NCBI RefSeq assembly: GCF_004514425.2
Contig: NZ_MYFN02000004.1
Location: 124,001-188,000, forward strand
Length of the DNA stretch: 64,000 bases
Reading direction: 5' to 3'
Source of the DNA: Shinella sumterensis
GTDB lineage: Bacteria; Pseudomonadota; Alphaproteobacteria; Rhizobiales; Rhizobiaceae
Each line of letters begins with the position of its first letter. Position 1 is the first letter of the stretch. Of this stretch, positions 16,278-26,285 are shown piece by piece. A model generated the notes under the pieces. It saw only the letters and a list, made by a program, of their open reading frames with translations. It did not search any database and was not told the origin of the DNA. The position numbers were made by a program, and so were the translations under genes.

Positions 16278-17685
16278 CGCCAGACGCTCCCGCTCGCTCA
16301 CCTTTCGCGTCCTTTTTCTCGCCTCCCTCTGGGCCGCGGTGGCGCTCGTCGTCATTGCCGTCGTCATCTCGACACTCTACCGGCAGAGCGCGGAGAAGAG
16401 TTTCCGCGACCTTCTGCGCGCGCAGCTCTACAACGTCATCAACTCGATCTCGACCAGCGAGAACACGCGTCTGGCCGGCACGCCGCAGCTCGGCGACCTG
16501 CGGTTCTTCCAGCCGCAATCCGGCTGGTACTGGATCGTCGAGCCGATCGGCGGCGCGCTGGAGGGCGAGGCGCTGACCTCCTCCTCGCTCGGCACGGGCA
16601 GCATTCCCATCCCCGACACCGACAGCATTCCCTTCGACACCCGCTACGAGCGCTTCTACACGACCATCGATTCCTTCGGGAACGAGGTCGAGGTGGGCGA
16701 GACGGAAGTGGTGCTCGACGACGAGGGCCGTACGGCGCGTTTTCGCGTGGTCGGCAACCGCGACGTGCTGGAAAGCGATATCAGCGATTTCTCGGGCAGC
16801 CTTTATCTGGCGCTGGCGGGTTTCGGCGTCGGCAGCCTGCTGCTCAACGCGGCGGCGATCCTGATCGGTCTTCGGCCGCTCGACCGCGCCCGAAAGGCCC
16901 TGGAAAAGATCCGTGCCGGGGAGAGCGAGCAGCTCGACGGCGATTTCCCGCGCGAGATCCTTCCGCTCGCCAGTGAGGTGAACGCGCTGATCGACAGCAA
17001 CCATCGCATCGTGGAGCGGGCGCGCATGCAGGTGGGCAATCTCGCCCACTCGCTGAAGACGCCGATTGCCGTTCTTCTCAACGAATCGCGGCTGATCGCC
17101 GCGCCGCAGGGCGAACTGGTCAAGACGCAGGCCGAGGCGATGCAGGGCCAGGTGCAATCCTATCTCAACCGCGCCCGCATCGCCGCCCAGCGCGAATCGG
17201 TGCTGGCCCGGACGGAAGCGCTGCCGGTGCTGGAGCGTCTGGTGCGCGTGATGCGACGGCTGAATGCCGACAAGCAGTTTCCCCTTCATGTCGATCCGCC
17301 CGGCATCATGCTGGCGATGGAGCAGCAGGACATCGAGGAAACCGTCGGCAACCTCCTCGAAAACGCCGCGCGCTATGCCAGAACCACCGTCAGCCTGCGC
17401 GTCGTCATGGCGCCGGCCGATCTGCGCGGGAGCGACGATGCGCGCAAGAGCTGGGTCATCGTCGAAGTCGAGGATGACGGGCCGGGCCTGGAGCCCGACG
17501 AGATCCGCGAGGCGATGAAGCGCGGTAAACGGCTGGACGAAAGCAAGCCGGGCACCGGCCTCGGCCTTTCCATCGTCAGCGAGATCGCGTCGGAATACCA
17601 GGGTGTTTTCGGACTGTCCCGCGGCGAGGGCGGCGGGCTTCTCGCGCGTCTCGTTCTGCCTGCCGTTACAAAGGATGTTGCCTGA
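16267..17685 (+). CDS. feuQ: FeuQ, inner-membrane sensor histidine kinase
   Basis: 472 residues: transmembrane helix at about residues 14-36, a periplasmic sensor of roughly 140 residues, a second helix at about 178-202, HAMP-like linker, then the kinase with His261 in HSLKTP, N-box ENAARYA and G-box DDGPGL / GTGLGLSIV. The periplasmic loop is the expected contact for FeuN. Translationally coupled to feuP. Confidence 0.92.
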   Translation: MANNARRSRSLTFRVLFLASLWAAVALVVIAVVISTLYRQSAEKSFRDLLRAQLYNVINSISTSENTRLAGTPQLGDLRFFQPQSGWYWIVEPIGGALEGEALTSSSLGTGSIPIPDTDSIPFDTRYERFYTTIDSFGNEVEVGETEVVLDDEGRTARFRVVGNRDVLESDISDFSGSLYLALAGFGVGSLLLNAAAILIGLRPLDRARKALEKIRAGESEQLDGDFPREILPLASEVNALIDSNHRIVERARMQVGNLAHSLKTPIAVLLNESRLIAAPQGELVKTQAEAMQGQVQSYLNRARIAAQRESVLARTEALPVLERLVRVMRRLNADKQFPLHVDPPGIMLAMEQQDIEETVGNLLENAARYARTTVSLRVVMAPADLRGSDDARKSWVIVEVEDDGPGLEPDEIREAMKRGKRLDESKPGTGLGLSIVSEIASEYQGVFGLSRGEGGGLLARLVLPAVTKDVA

Positions 17686-17786
17686 CACGGCGGACAATGC
17701 AACAAGGGATGGTCCGCGATATGAGGATCGCGGAATTGAAGAATGACGGCGGCGTGCCGCCCTTGTGTGAGAGACGGTTCCAGCGG

Positions 17787-18221
17787 ATGAAGACGGGTTT
17801 GCGCGGCGCCTTTTTCCCCCTCCTTCTGGCGACAGTGACGGTTTCGGGATGTACGACCACATCGGGTGGAAAGACTGCCCTCGGCGGCTCGTCATCCGGC
17901 GGCCTTTCCGGTCCTGGCACCTATATCACGGCCCTTCAGGGCGGCCTTGTCAGCCGCAACACGGCGACACAGCTGTCGAAAGCCGATATGCAGCGTGCGC
18001 TCGAGGCCGAATATCGTGCGCTTGAAGCCGCCCCCGGCGGCCAGCCCGTCGTCTGGCAGGGCAAGGGCGTCAGCGGTTCGGTGGTCGCGGCCGCGCCTTA
18101 CCAGGTCGGCTCGCAGAACTGCCGGCAGTACAGCCACACGCTGACGGTCGAGGGCCGCGAAACCGCCACGCGCGGTGCGGCCTGCCGCAATCCCGAGGGT
18201 GCCTGGACGCCCTTGTCCTGA
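17787..18221 (+). CDS. Outer-membrane lipoprotein, RT0821/Lpp0805 surface-antigen type
   Basis: 144 residues from ATG 17787. Lipoprotein signal with lipobox VSGC ahead of TTTSGG. The mature part ends in the pattern GSQNCRQYSHTLTV...GAACRNPEGAW, which matches the C-terminus of 17-kDa/RT0821-type rickettsial surface proteins found across Alphaproteobacteria; two cysteines there probably pair. Earlier in-frame starts (17697, 17721) would place 22-30 charged residues before the signal sequence and are less plausible. Function unknown; envelope role inferred. Confidence 0.75.
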   Translation: MKTGLRGAFFPLLLATVTVSGCTTTSGGKTALGGSSSGGLSGPGTYITALQGGLVSRNTATQLSKADMQRALEAEYRALEAAPGGQPVVWQGKGVSGSVVAAAPYQVGSQNCRQYSHTLTVEGRETATRGAACRNPEGAWTPLS

Positions 18222-18314
18222 GCCTGACGGCCCGTTGCGGCGAAACGCCTCAAATTCGCGTCATTGTTCCCTGGGGAATTGGAAACGCCTGCATGTTCCA
18301 GTAATGGAACGGGC

Positions 18315-19454
18315 ATGCTTTTCTGGATTCTCGTCGCCATCCTGACGGCAGCGGTCGCCGCCGTCCTTCTCCTGCCCCTGCTGCGCCGGCCTGCGGCCGC
18401 CGCGGGCGACGCCAGCCATGATGTCGAGGTCTACCGCGACCAGCTCGAGGAGCTGAAGCGCGACGAGGCCACCGGGCTGATCGCGGTGAACGAGGCGGAA
18501 CTCGCCCGCGCCGAAGTCGCGCGCCGGCTGATTGCGGCGAGCAAGGCCGAGGCGAAGGAACAGGCAGCCCCCGCGACGCGCCGCAACCGGCTGGCGCAGG
18601 CCTTCGTCATCGTGATCCTGCCCCTCACCGGTCTCTGTCTTTACATCGCCAACGGCCGGCCGGACCTGCCGGCGCAGCCGCTGGCGGAGCGTCTCGCCAA
18701 TCCCGGAAACGACGTCAATATCCTGATCGCGCGGGCGGAAAGCCATCTGGCGCGCAATCCCGACGACGGCGCGGGCTGGGATCTGCTGGCGCCGATCTAT
18801 TACCGCAACGGACGCATGGAAGACGCGGCCAACGCCTTCTCGCAGGCGATCCGGCTGCTCGGCCCCAACCAGGAGCGGCTCGACGGCTATGCGGAAACGC
18901 TGATCGCCCAGGCGAACGGCATCGTGACGGCGGATGCCCGCGCGCGGCTCGAACAGTCGCTGGCGCTGCAGGCCGACAATCCGCGTGCGAAATATTACCT
19001 GGCGCTGGCGCTGGAGCAGGACGGCCGCCGCGCCGAGGCCCGCGCCGCCTTCGAGGCCATGGCGAAGGACGCCCCGGCGGACGCGCCCTGGCTGCCGCTG
19101 GTCAACCGGCATATCGCGGCGCTCGCCGGGGGCACGGAAACCGCGCCGGGCGGCGCGCTCGGCAATCCCACGGCGGGCGACGTGGCGGCGGCGGAGGAAA
19201 TGTCGGCCGGCGACCGCCAGCAGATGATCGCGGGCATGGTCGACAGCCTTGCCGCCAAGCTTGCCGACGACCCTGACAATCTCGAAGGATGGATGCGCAT
19301 CATCCGTTCCTATGTTGTGCTGGATCAAAGGCCGAAGGCGGAGGCCGCGCTACAGACGGCGCTCAAGACGTTCCCGGCGGACAGCGAAAACGGCAGGCAG
19401 CTCGTGGCGCTCGCCCGGGACCTGTCGATCTCGACCGGGGGAGGCGGACAATGA
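18315..19454 (+). CDS. ccmI: CcmI/CycH, apocytochrome c chaperone of System I
   Basis: 379 residues. Begins with a membrane helix ([25 protein letters not shown]), then a cytoplasmic loop with [21 protein letters not shown], the CcmI hallmark, a second helix at about 94-112, and a periplasmic TPR domain. CcmI holds apocytochrome c for haem ligation. It is first of ccmI-ccmE-ccmF-ccmH, overlapping ccmE by four bases. Confidence 0.95.
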   Translation: MLFWILVAILTAAVAAVLLLPLLRRPAAAAGDASHDVEVYRDQLEELKRDEATGLIAVNEAELARAEVARRLIAASKAEAKEQAAPATRRNRLAQAFVIVILPLTGLCLYIANGRPDLPAQPLAERLANPGNDVNILIARAESHLARNPDDGAGWDLLAPIYYRNGRMEDAANAFSQAIRLLGPNQERLDGYAETLIAQANGIVTADARARLEQSLALQADNPRAKYYLALALEQDGRRAEARAAFEAMAKDAPADAPWLPLVNRHIAALAGGTETAPGGALGNPTAGDVAAAEEMSAGDRQQMIAGMVDSLAAKLADDPDNLEGWMRIIRSYVVLDQRPKAEAALQTALKTFPADSENGRQLVALARDLSISTGGGGQ

Positions 19455-19900
19455 CACGCAAGCAAAAGCGTCTGGCGGTTATCGGCGGTGGCGTCGCCTT
19501 TCTCGTGGCGGCCGTGCTGCTCGTGATGTTCGCCTTCAGCCAGTCCATCGCCTATTTCTATGTGCCCGGCGATCTGGCCAAGGCGAGCGTCCCGCCCGGC
19601 ACGCGCATTCGCCTCGGCGGCCTCGTCGAAGACGGCACGGTCAAGCGGGGCGAAGGATCGACCGTTACCTTCACGGTGACGGATACGCTGGCGACGGTGC
19701 CGGTGACCTATACCGGTATCCTGCCCGACCTGTTTCGCGAAGGGCAGGGCGTGGTGGCCGAAGGCGCCTTCGGCACCGATGGGCTGTTCGTCGCCGATAC
19801 GGTGCTTGCCAAGCATGACGAGACCTATATGCCGAAGGACGTGGCCGACAGGCTCAAGGCGCAGGGCGTGGAACTCTCCGGCAAGGAAACGATCAAATGA
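19451..19900 (+). CDS. ccmE: CcmE/CycJ, periplasmic haem chaperone
   Basis: 149 residues: N-terminal membrane anchor (about residues 9-29) and periplasmic beta-barrel. His122 in [10 protein letters not shown] is the residue that binds haem covalently, with the conserved Tyr126 following. CcmE hands haem to CcmF. It overlaps both neighbours by four bases. Confidence 0.96.
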   Translation: MTRKQKRLAVIGGGVAFLVAAVLLVMFAFSQSIAYFYVPGDLAKASVPPGTRIRLGGLVEDGTVKRGEGSTVTFTVTDTLATVPVTYTGILPDLFREGQGVVAEGAFGTDGLFVADTVLAKHDETYMPKDVADRLKAQGVELSGKETIK

Positions 19901-21882
19901 TCATCGAGCTCGGCCATTATGCTCTCATCCTGGCGCTGGCGACCGTCATCATCCAGGCGGTGCTGCCGCTCATCGGGACGATCCGCAACGACCGTGCGCT
20001 GATGGCCGTGGCGCCGGCCGCGGCCTTTGCCGGTTTCCTGCTCGTGCTGTTTTCCTTTTCGGTGCTGACCTTCGCCTATGTCGTTTCGGATTTCTCCGTC
20101 GCGAATGTCTGGGAGAACTCGCATTCGCTGAAGCCGATGATCTACAAGATCTCCGGCGTGTGGGGAAACCATGAGGGCTCGATGCTGCTCTGGCTCCTCA
20201 TCCTGGTCTTTTTCAGCGCGCTGGTCGCAAGCTTCGGCGCCAACCTGCCCGAGCGGCTGCGGGCCAATGTGCTGGCCGTGCAGGGCCTGATCTCGACGGC
20301 CTTTGCGCTCTTCATCCTCCTGACGTCGAACCCCTTCATCCGCCTGTCGCCGGCGCCCGCCGAGGGGCAGGACCTAAACCCGGTCCTGCAGGATATCGGC
20401 CTCGCCATCCACCCGCCGCTGCTCTATCTCGGCTATGTCGGCTTTTCCGTCTGTTTTTCGTTTGCCATCGCCGCGCTGATCGATGGCCGCATCGATGCGG
20501 CCTGGGCGCGCTGGGTGCGGCCCTGGGCACTCACCGCCTGGTCGTTCCTGACCGCCGGCATCGCCATGGGTTCCTACTGGGCCTATTACGAATTGGGTTG
20601 GGGCGGCTGGTGGTTCTGGGATCCGGTGGAGAATGCCTCGTTCATCCCCTGGCTCGCCGGCACCGCGTTGCTGCATTCGGCGCTCGTCATGGAAAAGCGC
20701 GAGGCGTTGAAGATCTGGACCGTGCTGCTCGCCATCCTCACCTTCTCCATGTCGCTGCTCGGCACCTTCCTGGTGCGCTCGGGCGTGCTGACCTCGGTGC
20801 ACGCTTTCGCGACAGACCCGACGCGCGGCGTCTTCATCCTGGCGATCCTCGTCTTCTTCATCGGCGGCGCACTGTCGCTCTTTGCCTTCCGCGCGGCGAC
20901 CCTGAAGGCCGGCGGCCTGTTCGCGCCGATCTCGCGCGAGGGCTCGCTCGTCCTCAACAACCTGATCCTCACCACGGCCGCCGCGACGGTGCTGACGGGC
21001 ACGCTCTATCCCCTCGTGCTGGAGGCGCTGACGGGCGAGAAGATTTCCGTCGGACCGCCGTTCTTCAACCTGACCTTCGGCCTGCTGATGCTGCCGCTCC
21101 TGCTGGCGGTGCCGTTCGGTCCGCTGCTGGCCTGGAAGCGTGGCGATATGCTTGCGGCAGGGCAGCGGCTGTTTGCGGCTGCCGCGATCGGCCTCGTGGT
21201 GGCCGCGGCGGTGATGTACGCCCATAGCGGCGGGCCGGTGCTGGCCTATTTCGGCGTCGCCATCGGCTTTTACATGATCGCCGGCGCGGTGACGGACCTG
21301 TGGCTGCGCGCCGGTATCGGCAAGGTGGCCGGCAATGTCGCGTTCCGGCGCTTCGTCGGCCTGCCGGGCTCGGCGTTCGGCACGGCGCTCGCGCATATCG
21401 GCGTCGGTGTCACGGTCATCGGCATCGTCGCCGTCACCGCCTTCGAGACCGAGCATGTCGTGGAAATGAAGCCGGGCATGCAGGTCGAGGCCGGCGGCTT
21501 CACGCTGACCTTCGACGGCATGCGCCGCGGGCAGGGGCCGAACTATTCCGAGGAATCCGGGCACTTCACCGTGGCCCGCGGCGGCACGGTCGTCACCGAC
21601 ATCTGGTCGTCGAAGCGGTTCTACACGGCGCGGCGCATGCCGACGACGGAGGCGGGCATCCGTACGTTCTGGTTCAGCCAGCTCTATGTTTCGCTCGGCG
21701 ATGCCATGGCGGACGGCGGCATCGTCGTGCGGGTGTGGTGGAAGCCGATGATCCTGTGCATCTGGATCGGCACGCTCATCATGATGGCGGGCGGCGCGGT
21801 CTCGCTGTTCGACCGGCGCCTGCGCGTCGGCGCGCCGCAAAAGGCGCGCAAGGTAAAGCCGGCCCTGGAGGCGGCCGAATGA
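19897..21882 (+). CDS. ccmF: CcmF/CycK, haem lyase of cytochrome c maturation
   Basis: 661 residues, the usual length, with many membrane helices. The tryptophan-rich WWD motif [16 protein letters not shown] lies at about residues 230-246. CcmF with CcmH ligates haem from holo-CcmE to apocytochrome CXXCH sites. Conserved His residues appear in WGNHEGSM and [11 protein letters not shown]. It overlaps ccmE and ccmH. Confidence 0.96.
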   Translation: MIIELGHYALILALATVIIQAVLPLIGTIRNDRALMAVAPAAAFAGFLLVLFSFSVLTFAYVVSDFSVANVWENSHSLKPMIYKISGVWGNHEGSMLLWLLILVFFSALVASFGANLPERLRANVLAVQGLISTAFALFILLTSNPFIRLSPAPAEGQDLNPVLQDIGLAIHPPLLYLGYVGFSVCFSFAIAALIDGRIDAAWARWVRPWALTAWSFLTAGIAMGSYWAYYELGWGGWWFWDPVENASFIPWLAGTALLHSALVMEKREALKIWTVLLAILTFSMSLLGTFLVRSGVLTSVHAFATDPTRGVFILAILVFFIGGALSLFAFRAATLKAGGLFAPISREGSLVLNNLILTTAAATVLTGTLYPLVLEALTGEKISVGPPFFNLTFGLLMLPLLLAVPFGPLLAWKRGDMLAAGQRLFAAAAIGLVVAAAVMYAHSGGPVLAYFGVAIGFYMIAGAVTDLWLRAGIGKVAGNVAFRRFVGLPGSAFGTALAHIGVGVTVIGIVAVTAFETEHVVEMKPGMQVEAGGFTLTFDGMRRGQGPNYSEESGHFTVARGGTVVTDIWSSKRFYTARRMPTTEAGIRTFWFSQLYVSLGDAMADGGIVVRVWWKPMILCIWIGTLIMMAGGAVSLFDRRLRVGAPQKARKVKPALEAAE

Positions 21883-22337
21883 TGCGCCGCCTGCTCGTCG
21901 CCGCCGCGTTCCTGCTTGCCGCGTTTCCGGCCTTTGCGGTCAATCCCGACGAGGTGCTTTCCGATCCGGCGCTGGAAGCGCGCGCCCGGGCGCTGTCCGC
22001 CCAGCTTCGCTGCATGGTCTGCCAGAACCAGTCGATCGATGATTCGAATGCCGAACTCGCCCGCGACCTGCGCCTTCTGGTGCGCGAGCGGCTGACGAAT
22101 GGCGACAGCGACGAGGCCGTCATTAATTATGTCGTCTCGCGCTACGGCGAATTCGTGCTGCTCAATCCGCGCCTGCGTGGCGAGACGCTCCTCCTATGGG
22201 GCGCGCCGATCGTGCTGTTTCTCGCGGGTGCGGCGGCCATGGTCCTCTTCGTGCGCAAACGCGGCGGCAAGCCCACGGGAACGCCGCTATCCGATGCCGA
22301 AAAGGCCGAACTGGATCGCGCCTTGCGCCGCGACTGA
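21879..22337 (+). CDS. ccmH: CcmH/CycL, apocytochrome thiol-reductase subunit
   Basis: 152 residues: signal peptide ending at about residue 20 (AFPAFA), the redox motif [11 protein letters not shown] with Cys45 and Cys48, and a C-terminal membrane helix (about 106-123). It reduces the apocytochrome CXXCH thiols before haem attachment. ATG 21879 overlaps the ccmF stop; ATG 21882 is equally possible and would remove one Met. Confidence 0.95.
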   Translation: MMRRLLVAAAFLLAAFPAFAVNPDEVLSDPALEARARALSAQLRCMVCQNQSIDDSNAELARDLRLLVRERLTNGDSDEAVINYVVSRYGEFVLLNPRLRGETLLLWGAPIVLFLAGAAAMVLFVRKRGGKPTGTPLSDAEKAELDRALRRD

Positions 22338-22350
22338 GCGGATTTCCCAA

Positions 22351-22390
22351 CATTACGAAAAATTCATGCGGCGGATAGTGTGCCGTAATG
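22351..22390. promoter_or_regulatory. Inverted repeat CATTACG-N26-CGTAATG upstream of degP
   Basis: CATTACG (22351-22357) and CGTAATG (22384-22390) are perfect 7-base arms spaced so that both could lie on one face of the helix. They sit about 70 bases before the degP start. Possible operator pair; the binding factor is unknown. Confidence 0.35.
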
Positions 22391-22459
22391 TGCGACCGCC
22401 TATCTCTTCTTCATCGGCTGCCTGGCGCAGCCCCTGAAAGAAGAGAGAAGGTGCACAGA

Positions 22460-24025
22460 ATGGCCAAGATTTCCGCGTTCCGTCCGAGCCTCAAGGCCGC
22501 GTTGCAGACGACCACCGTCGCAGGGCTTGCAGCCGTCATGCTCGCGACCGGCATCCCCGCGCGCGTTACCGAAAGCTATGCAGAAGCCGTTTCCGTCCAG
22601 GCGCCGCAGGTTGCGAGCTTCGCCGACGTCGTTCAGGCCGTTTCCCCGGCCGTGGTTTCCGTCCGTGTCGAATCTGATGCCAAGCCGTCCAATGACGAGA
22701 GCAATTTCTCGTTCAACTTCGGCGGTCGCGGCTTCGACGAACTTCCCGACGACCACCCGCTGAAGCGCTTCTTCCGTGAGTTCGGCGGCCAGGATCAGTT
22801 CCGCGGCGACCGTGGACCCGACCGTCGCTTCGGTGACCGCCGTGGCCCGGGCCGCAAGCCGCATCTTCGCCCGACCGCACAGGGCTCCGGTTTCTTCATC
22901 TCCGAAGACGGCTATATCGTCACCAACAACCACGTCGTCAGCGATGGCTCGGCCTTCACGGTCGTGATGAACGACGGCACCGAGCTGAAGGCCACGCTCG
23001 TCGGCAAGGACAGCCGCACCGACCTCGCCGTGCTGAAGGTCGATGAGAAGGACAAGCGCAAGTTCACCTATGTCAGCTTCGCCGACGACAGCCAGATCCG
23101 CGTCGGCGACTGGGTGGTGGCGGTCGGCAACCCGTTCGGCCTCGGCGGCACCGTGACGGCGGGCATCATCTCCGCCCGCGGCCGTGACATCGGCTCCGGC
23201 CCCTATGACGACTACCTCCAGGTGGACGCCGCCGTGAACCGGGGCAATTCGGGTGGCCCGACCTTCAACCTCAACGGCCAGGTCGTCGGCATCAACACCG
23301 CCATCTTCTCGCCGTCGGGCGGCAATGTCGGCATCGCGTTTGCGATTCCCGCGTCGGTCGCCAAGGGCGTCGTCGCCAACCTAATGAAGGACGGCAAGGT
23401 CGACCGTGGCTGGCTCGGCGTGCAGATCCAGCCGGTTAGCCGCGACATCGCCGATTCGCTCGGCCTGGCGGATGCCGCCGGTGCCCTCGTGGTCGAGCCG
23501 CAGGCCGACTCGCCCGGTGCCAAGGCCGGAATCAAGAAGGGTGACGTGATCACCGCGCTCGAAGGCGAACCGGTCAAGGATCCGCGTGACCTCGCCCGCC
23601 GCGTCGCCGATATCGCACCCGGCAAGACGGTCGATGTCGCCGTCTGGCGCGATGGCAAGTCGCAGACCATCAAGGTCGAGATCGGTACGCTCGCCGGCGA
23701 AGCCATCGCGGCGGCCACGACCACGGATGACGCTGCTCCCGCAGAGGAATCCAGTGAACAGGCGCTCGCCGATCTCGGCATCTCCGTCACGCCCGGCAAT
23801 GACGGCCTGACCGTCTCCTCGGTCGATCCGGACTCCGACGCCAGCGATCGCGGCTTGAAGGAAGGCGACCGCATCACCTCCGTCAACAACCAGACGGTCA
23901 AGTCCGCGGACGAGGTGATGAAGGTGATCGAGGCCGCCCGCAAGGATGGCCGCTCCAAGGCGCTGTTCCAGGTCGAGACCAAGGACGGCAGCCGCTTCCT
24001 GGCGCTCCCCATCGACCAGGGCTGA
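22460..24025 (+). CDS. degP: DegP/HtrA-type periplasmic serine protease
   Basis: 521 residues. Signal sequence (about 1-41), protease domain with catalytic triad His158 (TNNHVV), Asp188 (RTDLAV) and Ser264 (GNSGGP), then two PDZ domains (about 300-390 and 425-510). It degrades or refolds damaged periplasmic proteins. ATG 22460 has GAGAAGG upstream; a longer frame from 22388 lacks a signal sequence at its start. The following regulator/kinase pair may sense envelope stress and control it (inference). Confidence 0.95.
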   Translation: MAKISAFRPSLKAALQTTTVAGLAAVMLATGIPARVTESYAEAVSVQAPQVASFADVVQAVSPAVVSVRVESDAKPSNDESNFSFNFGGRGFDELPDDHPLKRFFREFGGQDQFRGDRGPDRRFGDRRGPGRKPHLRPTAQGSGFFISEDGYIVTNNHVVSDGSAFTVVMNDGTELKATLVGKDSRTDLAVLKVDEKDKRKFTYVSFADDSQIRVGDWVVAVGNPFGLGGTVTAGIISARGRDIGSGPYDDYLQVDAAVNRGNSGGPTFNLNGQVVGINTAIFSPSGGNVGIAFAIPASVAKGVVANLMKDGKVDRGWLGVQIQPVSRDIADSLGLADAAGALVVEPQADSPGAKAGIKKGDVITALEGEPVKDPRDLARRVADIAPGKTVDVAVWRDGKSQTIKVEIGTLAGEAIAAATTTDDAAPAEESSEQALADLGISVTPGNDGLTVSSVDPDSDASDRGLKEGDRITSVNNQTVKSADEVMKVIEAARKDGRSKALFQVETKDGSRFLALPIDQG

Positions 24026-24052
24026 CCGGCTCCGTAAATCATCGCATTGACG

Positions 24053-24082
24053 GCGCCGCGGGATCGCACGATTTCGCGGCGC
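24053..24082. repeat. GC hairpin between degP and the regulator gene
   Basis: GCGCCGCG (24053-24060) and CGCGGCGC (24075-24082) form a perfect 8-base stem 25 bases after the degP stop. There is no T-run, so it is at best an attenuator or stability element. Confidence 0.45.
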
Positions 24083-24140
24083 TGCCGTATCCGGCGCGTG
24101 CTGCTGGTAAAGCCCGCCGAACATGCTGTAAGGTTCCGCC

Positions 24141-24824
24141 ATGAAGTTATTGATTGTGGAAGACGATCTGGAAGCAGCCGCCTATCTCGCGAAGGCCTTT
24201 CGCGAGGCCGGCATCGTTCTCGATCATGCCAGCGATGGCGAGAGCGGCCTCTTCCTGGCCACGGAAAACAGCTACGACGTGCTGGTCATCGACCGCATGC
24301 TGCCGCGGCGTGACGGCCTTTCGCTGATCTCCGAGCTGCGCCAGCGCAACATCCACACGCCCGTGCTCATCCTGTCCGCGCTCGGGCAGGTCGATGACCG
24401 CGTGACCGGCCTGCGCGCCGGCGGCGACGACTACCTGCCGAAGCCCTATGCCTTCAGCGAGCTTCTCGCCCGCGTGGAGGTCCTCGGCCGCCGCAAGGGC
24501 ACGCCGGAACAGGATATGGTCTACCGGGTGGGCGATCTCGAACTCGACCGTCTGTCCCACACCGTCAAGCGCGCCGGCAAGGAAATCCTGCTCCAGCCGC
24601 GCGAGTTCCGTCTGCTCGAATATCTCATGAAGAATGCCGGGCAGGTGGTCACGCGCACCATGCTGCTCGAGAACGTCTGGGATTATCATTTCGATCCGCA
24701 GACCAACGTTATCGATGTGCATGTCTCGCGGCTGCGTTCGAAGATCGAGAAGGATTTCGACCAGCCGCTGCTGCGCACCGTGCGCGGCGCGGGCTATATG
24801 ATGAAGGAAGAGGCGGCGGTCTGA
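24141..24824 (+). CDS. OmpR-family response regulator paired with the kinase at 24829
   Basis: 227 residues: receiver domain with acceptor Asp51 (VIDRMLPRRDG), conserved Lys in LPKPYAF, and a winged-helix output domain ending VRGAGYMMKEE. Five bases separate it from its kinase. The degP-regulator-kinase-glnE order recurs in Rhizobiaceae. No experimentally known name is assigned with confidence. Confidence 0.9.
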   Translation: MKLLIVEDDLEAAAYLAKAFREAGIVLDHASDGESGLFLATENSYDVLVIDRMLPRRDGLSLISELRQRNIHTPVLILSALGQVDDRVTGLRAGGDDYLPKPYAFSELLARVEVLGRRKGTPEQDMVYRVGDLELDRLSHTVKRAGKEILLQPREFRLLEYLMKNAGQVVTRTMLLENVWDYHFDPQTNVIDVHVSRLRSKIEKDFDQPLLRTVRGAGYMMKEEAAV

Positions 24825-24828
24825 TCCC

Positions 24829-26253
24829 ATGCAACGACTGCTTGGCCGGCTGACTGCCCTCTACCGCACGACCGCCGTGCGCCTTTCGGCGGTTTATCTC
24901 CTGCTGTTTGCCGCCTGCGCGGCCGTTCTTGTCTTCTACGTTTCCTCCATGTCCGAAGGCCTGCTGCAACAGCAGATGCGCGAGGCCGTGGGGCAGGAGG
25001 CCGAGCAGATCGAGCGCATCTTCGACAACAACGGCATGAACGGCCTCCTGCGCACGCTCGAGCGGCGCGCACGCCAGCCGGGCGCCAATCTCTACATCAT
25101 CGCAAGCCCCACCGGCGAGGTGCTGGCCGGCAACGTCGCCTCCATCCAGCCGGGCGTGCTGGACACGGAAGGCTGGACGGAAACGCCCTTCCGCTACCAG
25201 CGCTATCAGGAGGAGACGCGCGGCACCAACCGTCCCATGGCCTATGCGCAGGTCAACGTTCTGTCGAACGGGCTTCGCATCCTTGTCGGCCGCGACCTCG
25301 GCGAGCCCGAGAACTTTCGCAAGCTGGTGCGGCAGGCGCTGATGGTGGCGCTGGGCGTGATGGGCGTCGGCGCGCTCGCCATCTGGTACCTCATCGGGCG
25401 CAACGCGCTGAAGCGCATGGACCGCATGTCGGATGCCAGCCAGCGCATCATGGCCGGCGATCTGTCCCAACGCCTCCCCACCAGCGGATCCGGCGACGAA
25501 TTCGACCGTCTTTCCGAATCGCTCAACACCATGCTCGGCCGCATCGAGAAACTCGGCGAGGGGCTGAAGCAGGTTTCCGACAACATCGCCCACGACCTCA
25601 AGACGCCGCTGACGCGGCTGCGCAACAAGGCGGAAGCGGCGCTTGCCGGTGGGGACCGGGCTGATCACCGCGCGGCACTGGAGGAGATGATCGGCGAATC
25701 CGACCAGCTCATCCGCACCTTCAACGCTCTCCTGATGATCTCCCGCGTCGAGGCCGGTCAAGCGCCGGCGGAAATGAGCGCGGTGGATATCAGCGGCATC
25801 GCACATGACAGCGCCGAACTCTATGAGCCCGTCGCCGAGGATTGCGGCCTGAAATTCACGACAGACATCGCAGACGGTATCGAGGTCAAGGGCAATCGCG
25901 AGCTTGTCGGTCAGGCGCTCGGCAATCTCATCGACAACGCGATCAAATATGCCGAGGGCAGCGGCGGGGAGCCGGATATCCGAATCTCGCTGGCAAGGCG
26001 GGACAACGAGGTCGTGCTTGCCGTGGCAGACAGCGGCCCGGGCGTACCGGAAGACAAGTATGGCGACGTCGTCGAACGCTTCGTGCGCCTCGATGCCAGC
26101 CGCTCGAAGCCCGGAACGGGGCTCGGCCTGTCGCTCGTCGGGGCGGTCATGGAAATGCACCACGGCCGCCTGGAGCTGGACGCCACCCATCCCGAACGGG
26201 AAAACAACCGTGGCCTGACGGTCAGAATGGTTTTCCCCGTCCTGCCGGACTGA
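24829..26253 (+). CDS. Inner-membrane sensor histidine kinase
   Basis: 474 residues: transmembrane helix at about 17-38, periplasmic loop of around 130 residues, second helix at about 167-190, HAMP domain, and kinase core with His255 in AHDLKTPLTRL, N-box GNLIDNAIKYA and G-box DSGPGVP / GTGLGLSLV. Likely phosphorylates the regulator encoded just upstream. The stimulus is unknown; proximity to degP suggests envelope stress. Confidence 0.9.
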   Translation: MQRLLGRLTALYRTTAVRLSAVYLLLFAACAAVLVFYVSSMSEGLLQQQMREAVGQEAEQIERIFDNNGMNGLLRTLERRARQPGANLYIIASPTGEVLAGNVASIQPGVLDTEGWTETPFRYQRYQEETRGTNRPMAYAQVNVLSNGLRILVGRDLGEPENFRKLVRQALMVALGVMGVGALAIWYLIGRNALKRMDRMSDASQRIMAGDLSQRLPTSGSGDEFDRLSESLNTMLGRIEKLGEGLKQVSDNIAHDLKTPLTRLRNKAEAALAGGDRADHRAALEEMIGESDQLIRTFNALLMISRVEAGQAPAEMSAVDISGIAHDSAELYEPVAEDCGLKFTTDIADGIEVKGNRELVGQALGNLIDNAIKYAEGSGGEPDIRISLARRDNEVVLAVADSGPGVPEDKYGDVVERFVRLDASRSKPGTGLGLSLVGAVMEMHHGRLELDATHPERENNRGLTVRMVFPVLPD

Positions 26254-26285
26254 TACATCTCCTCCTCAAAAGGCGAGGAGACATC

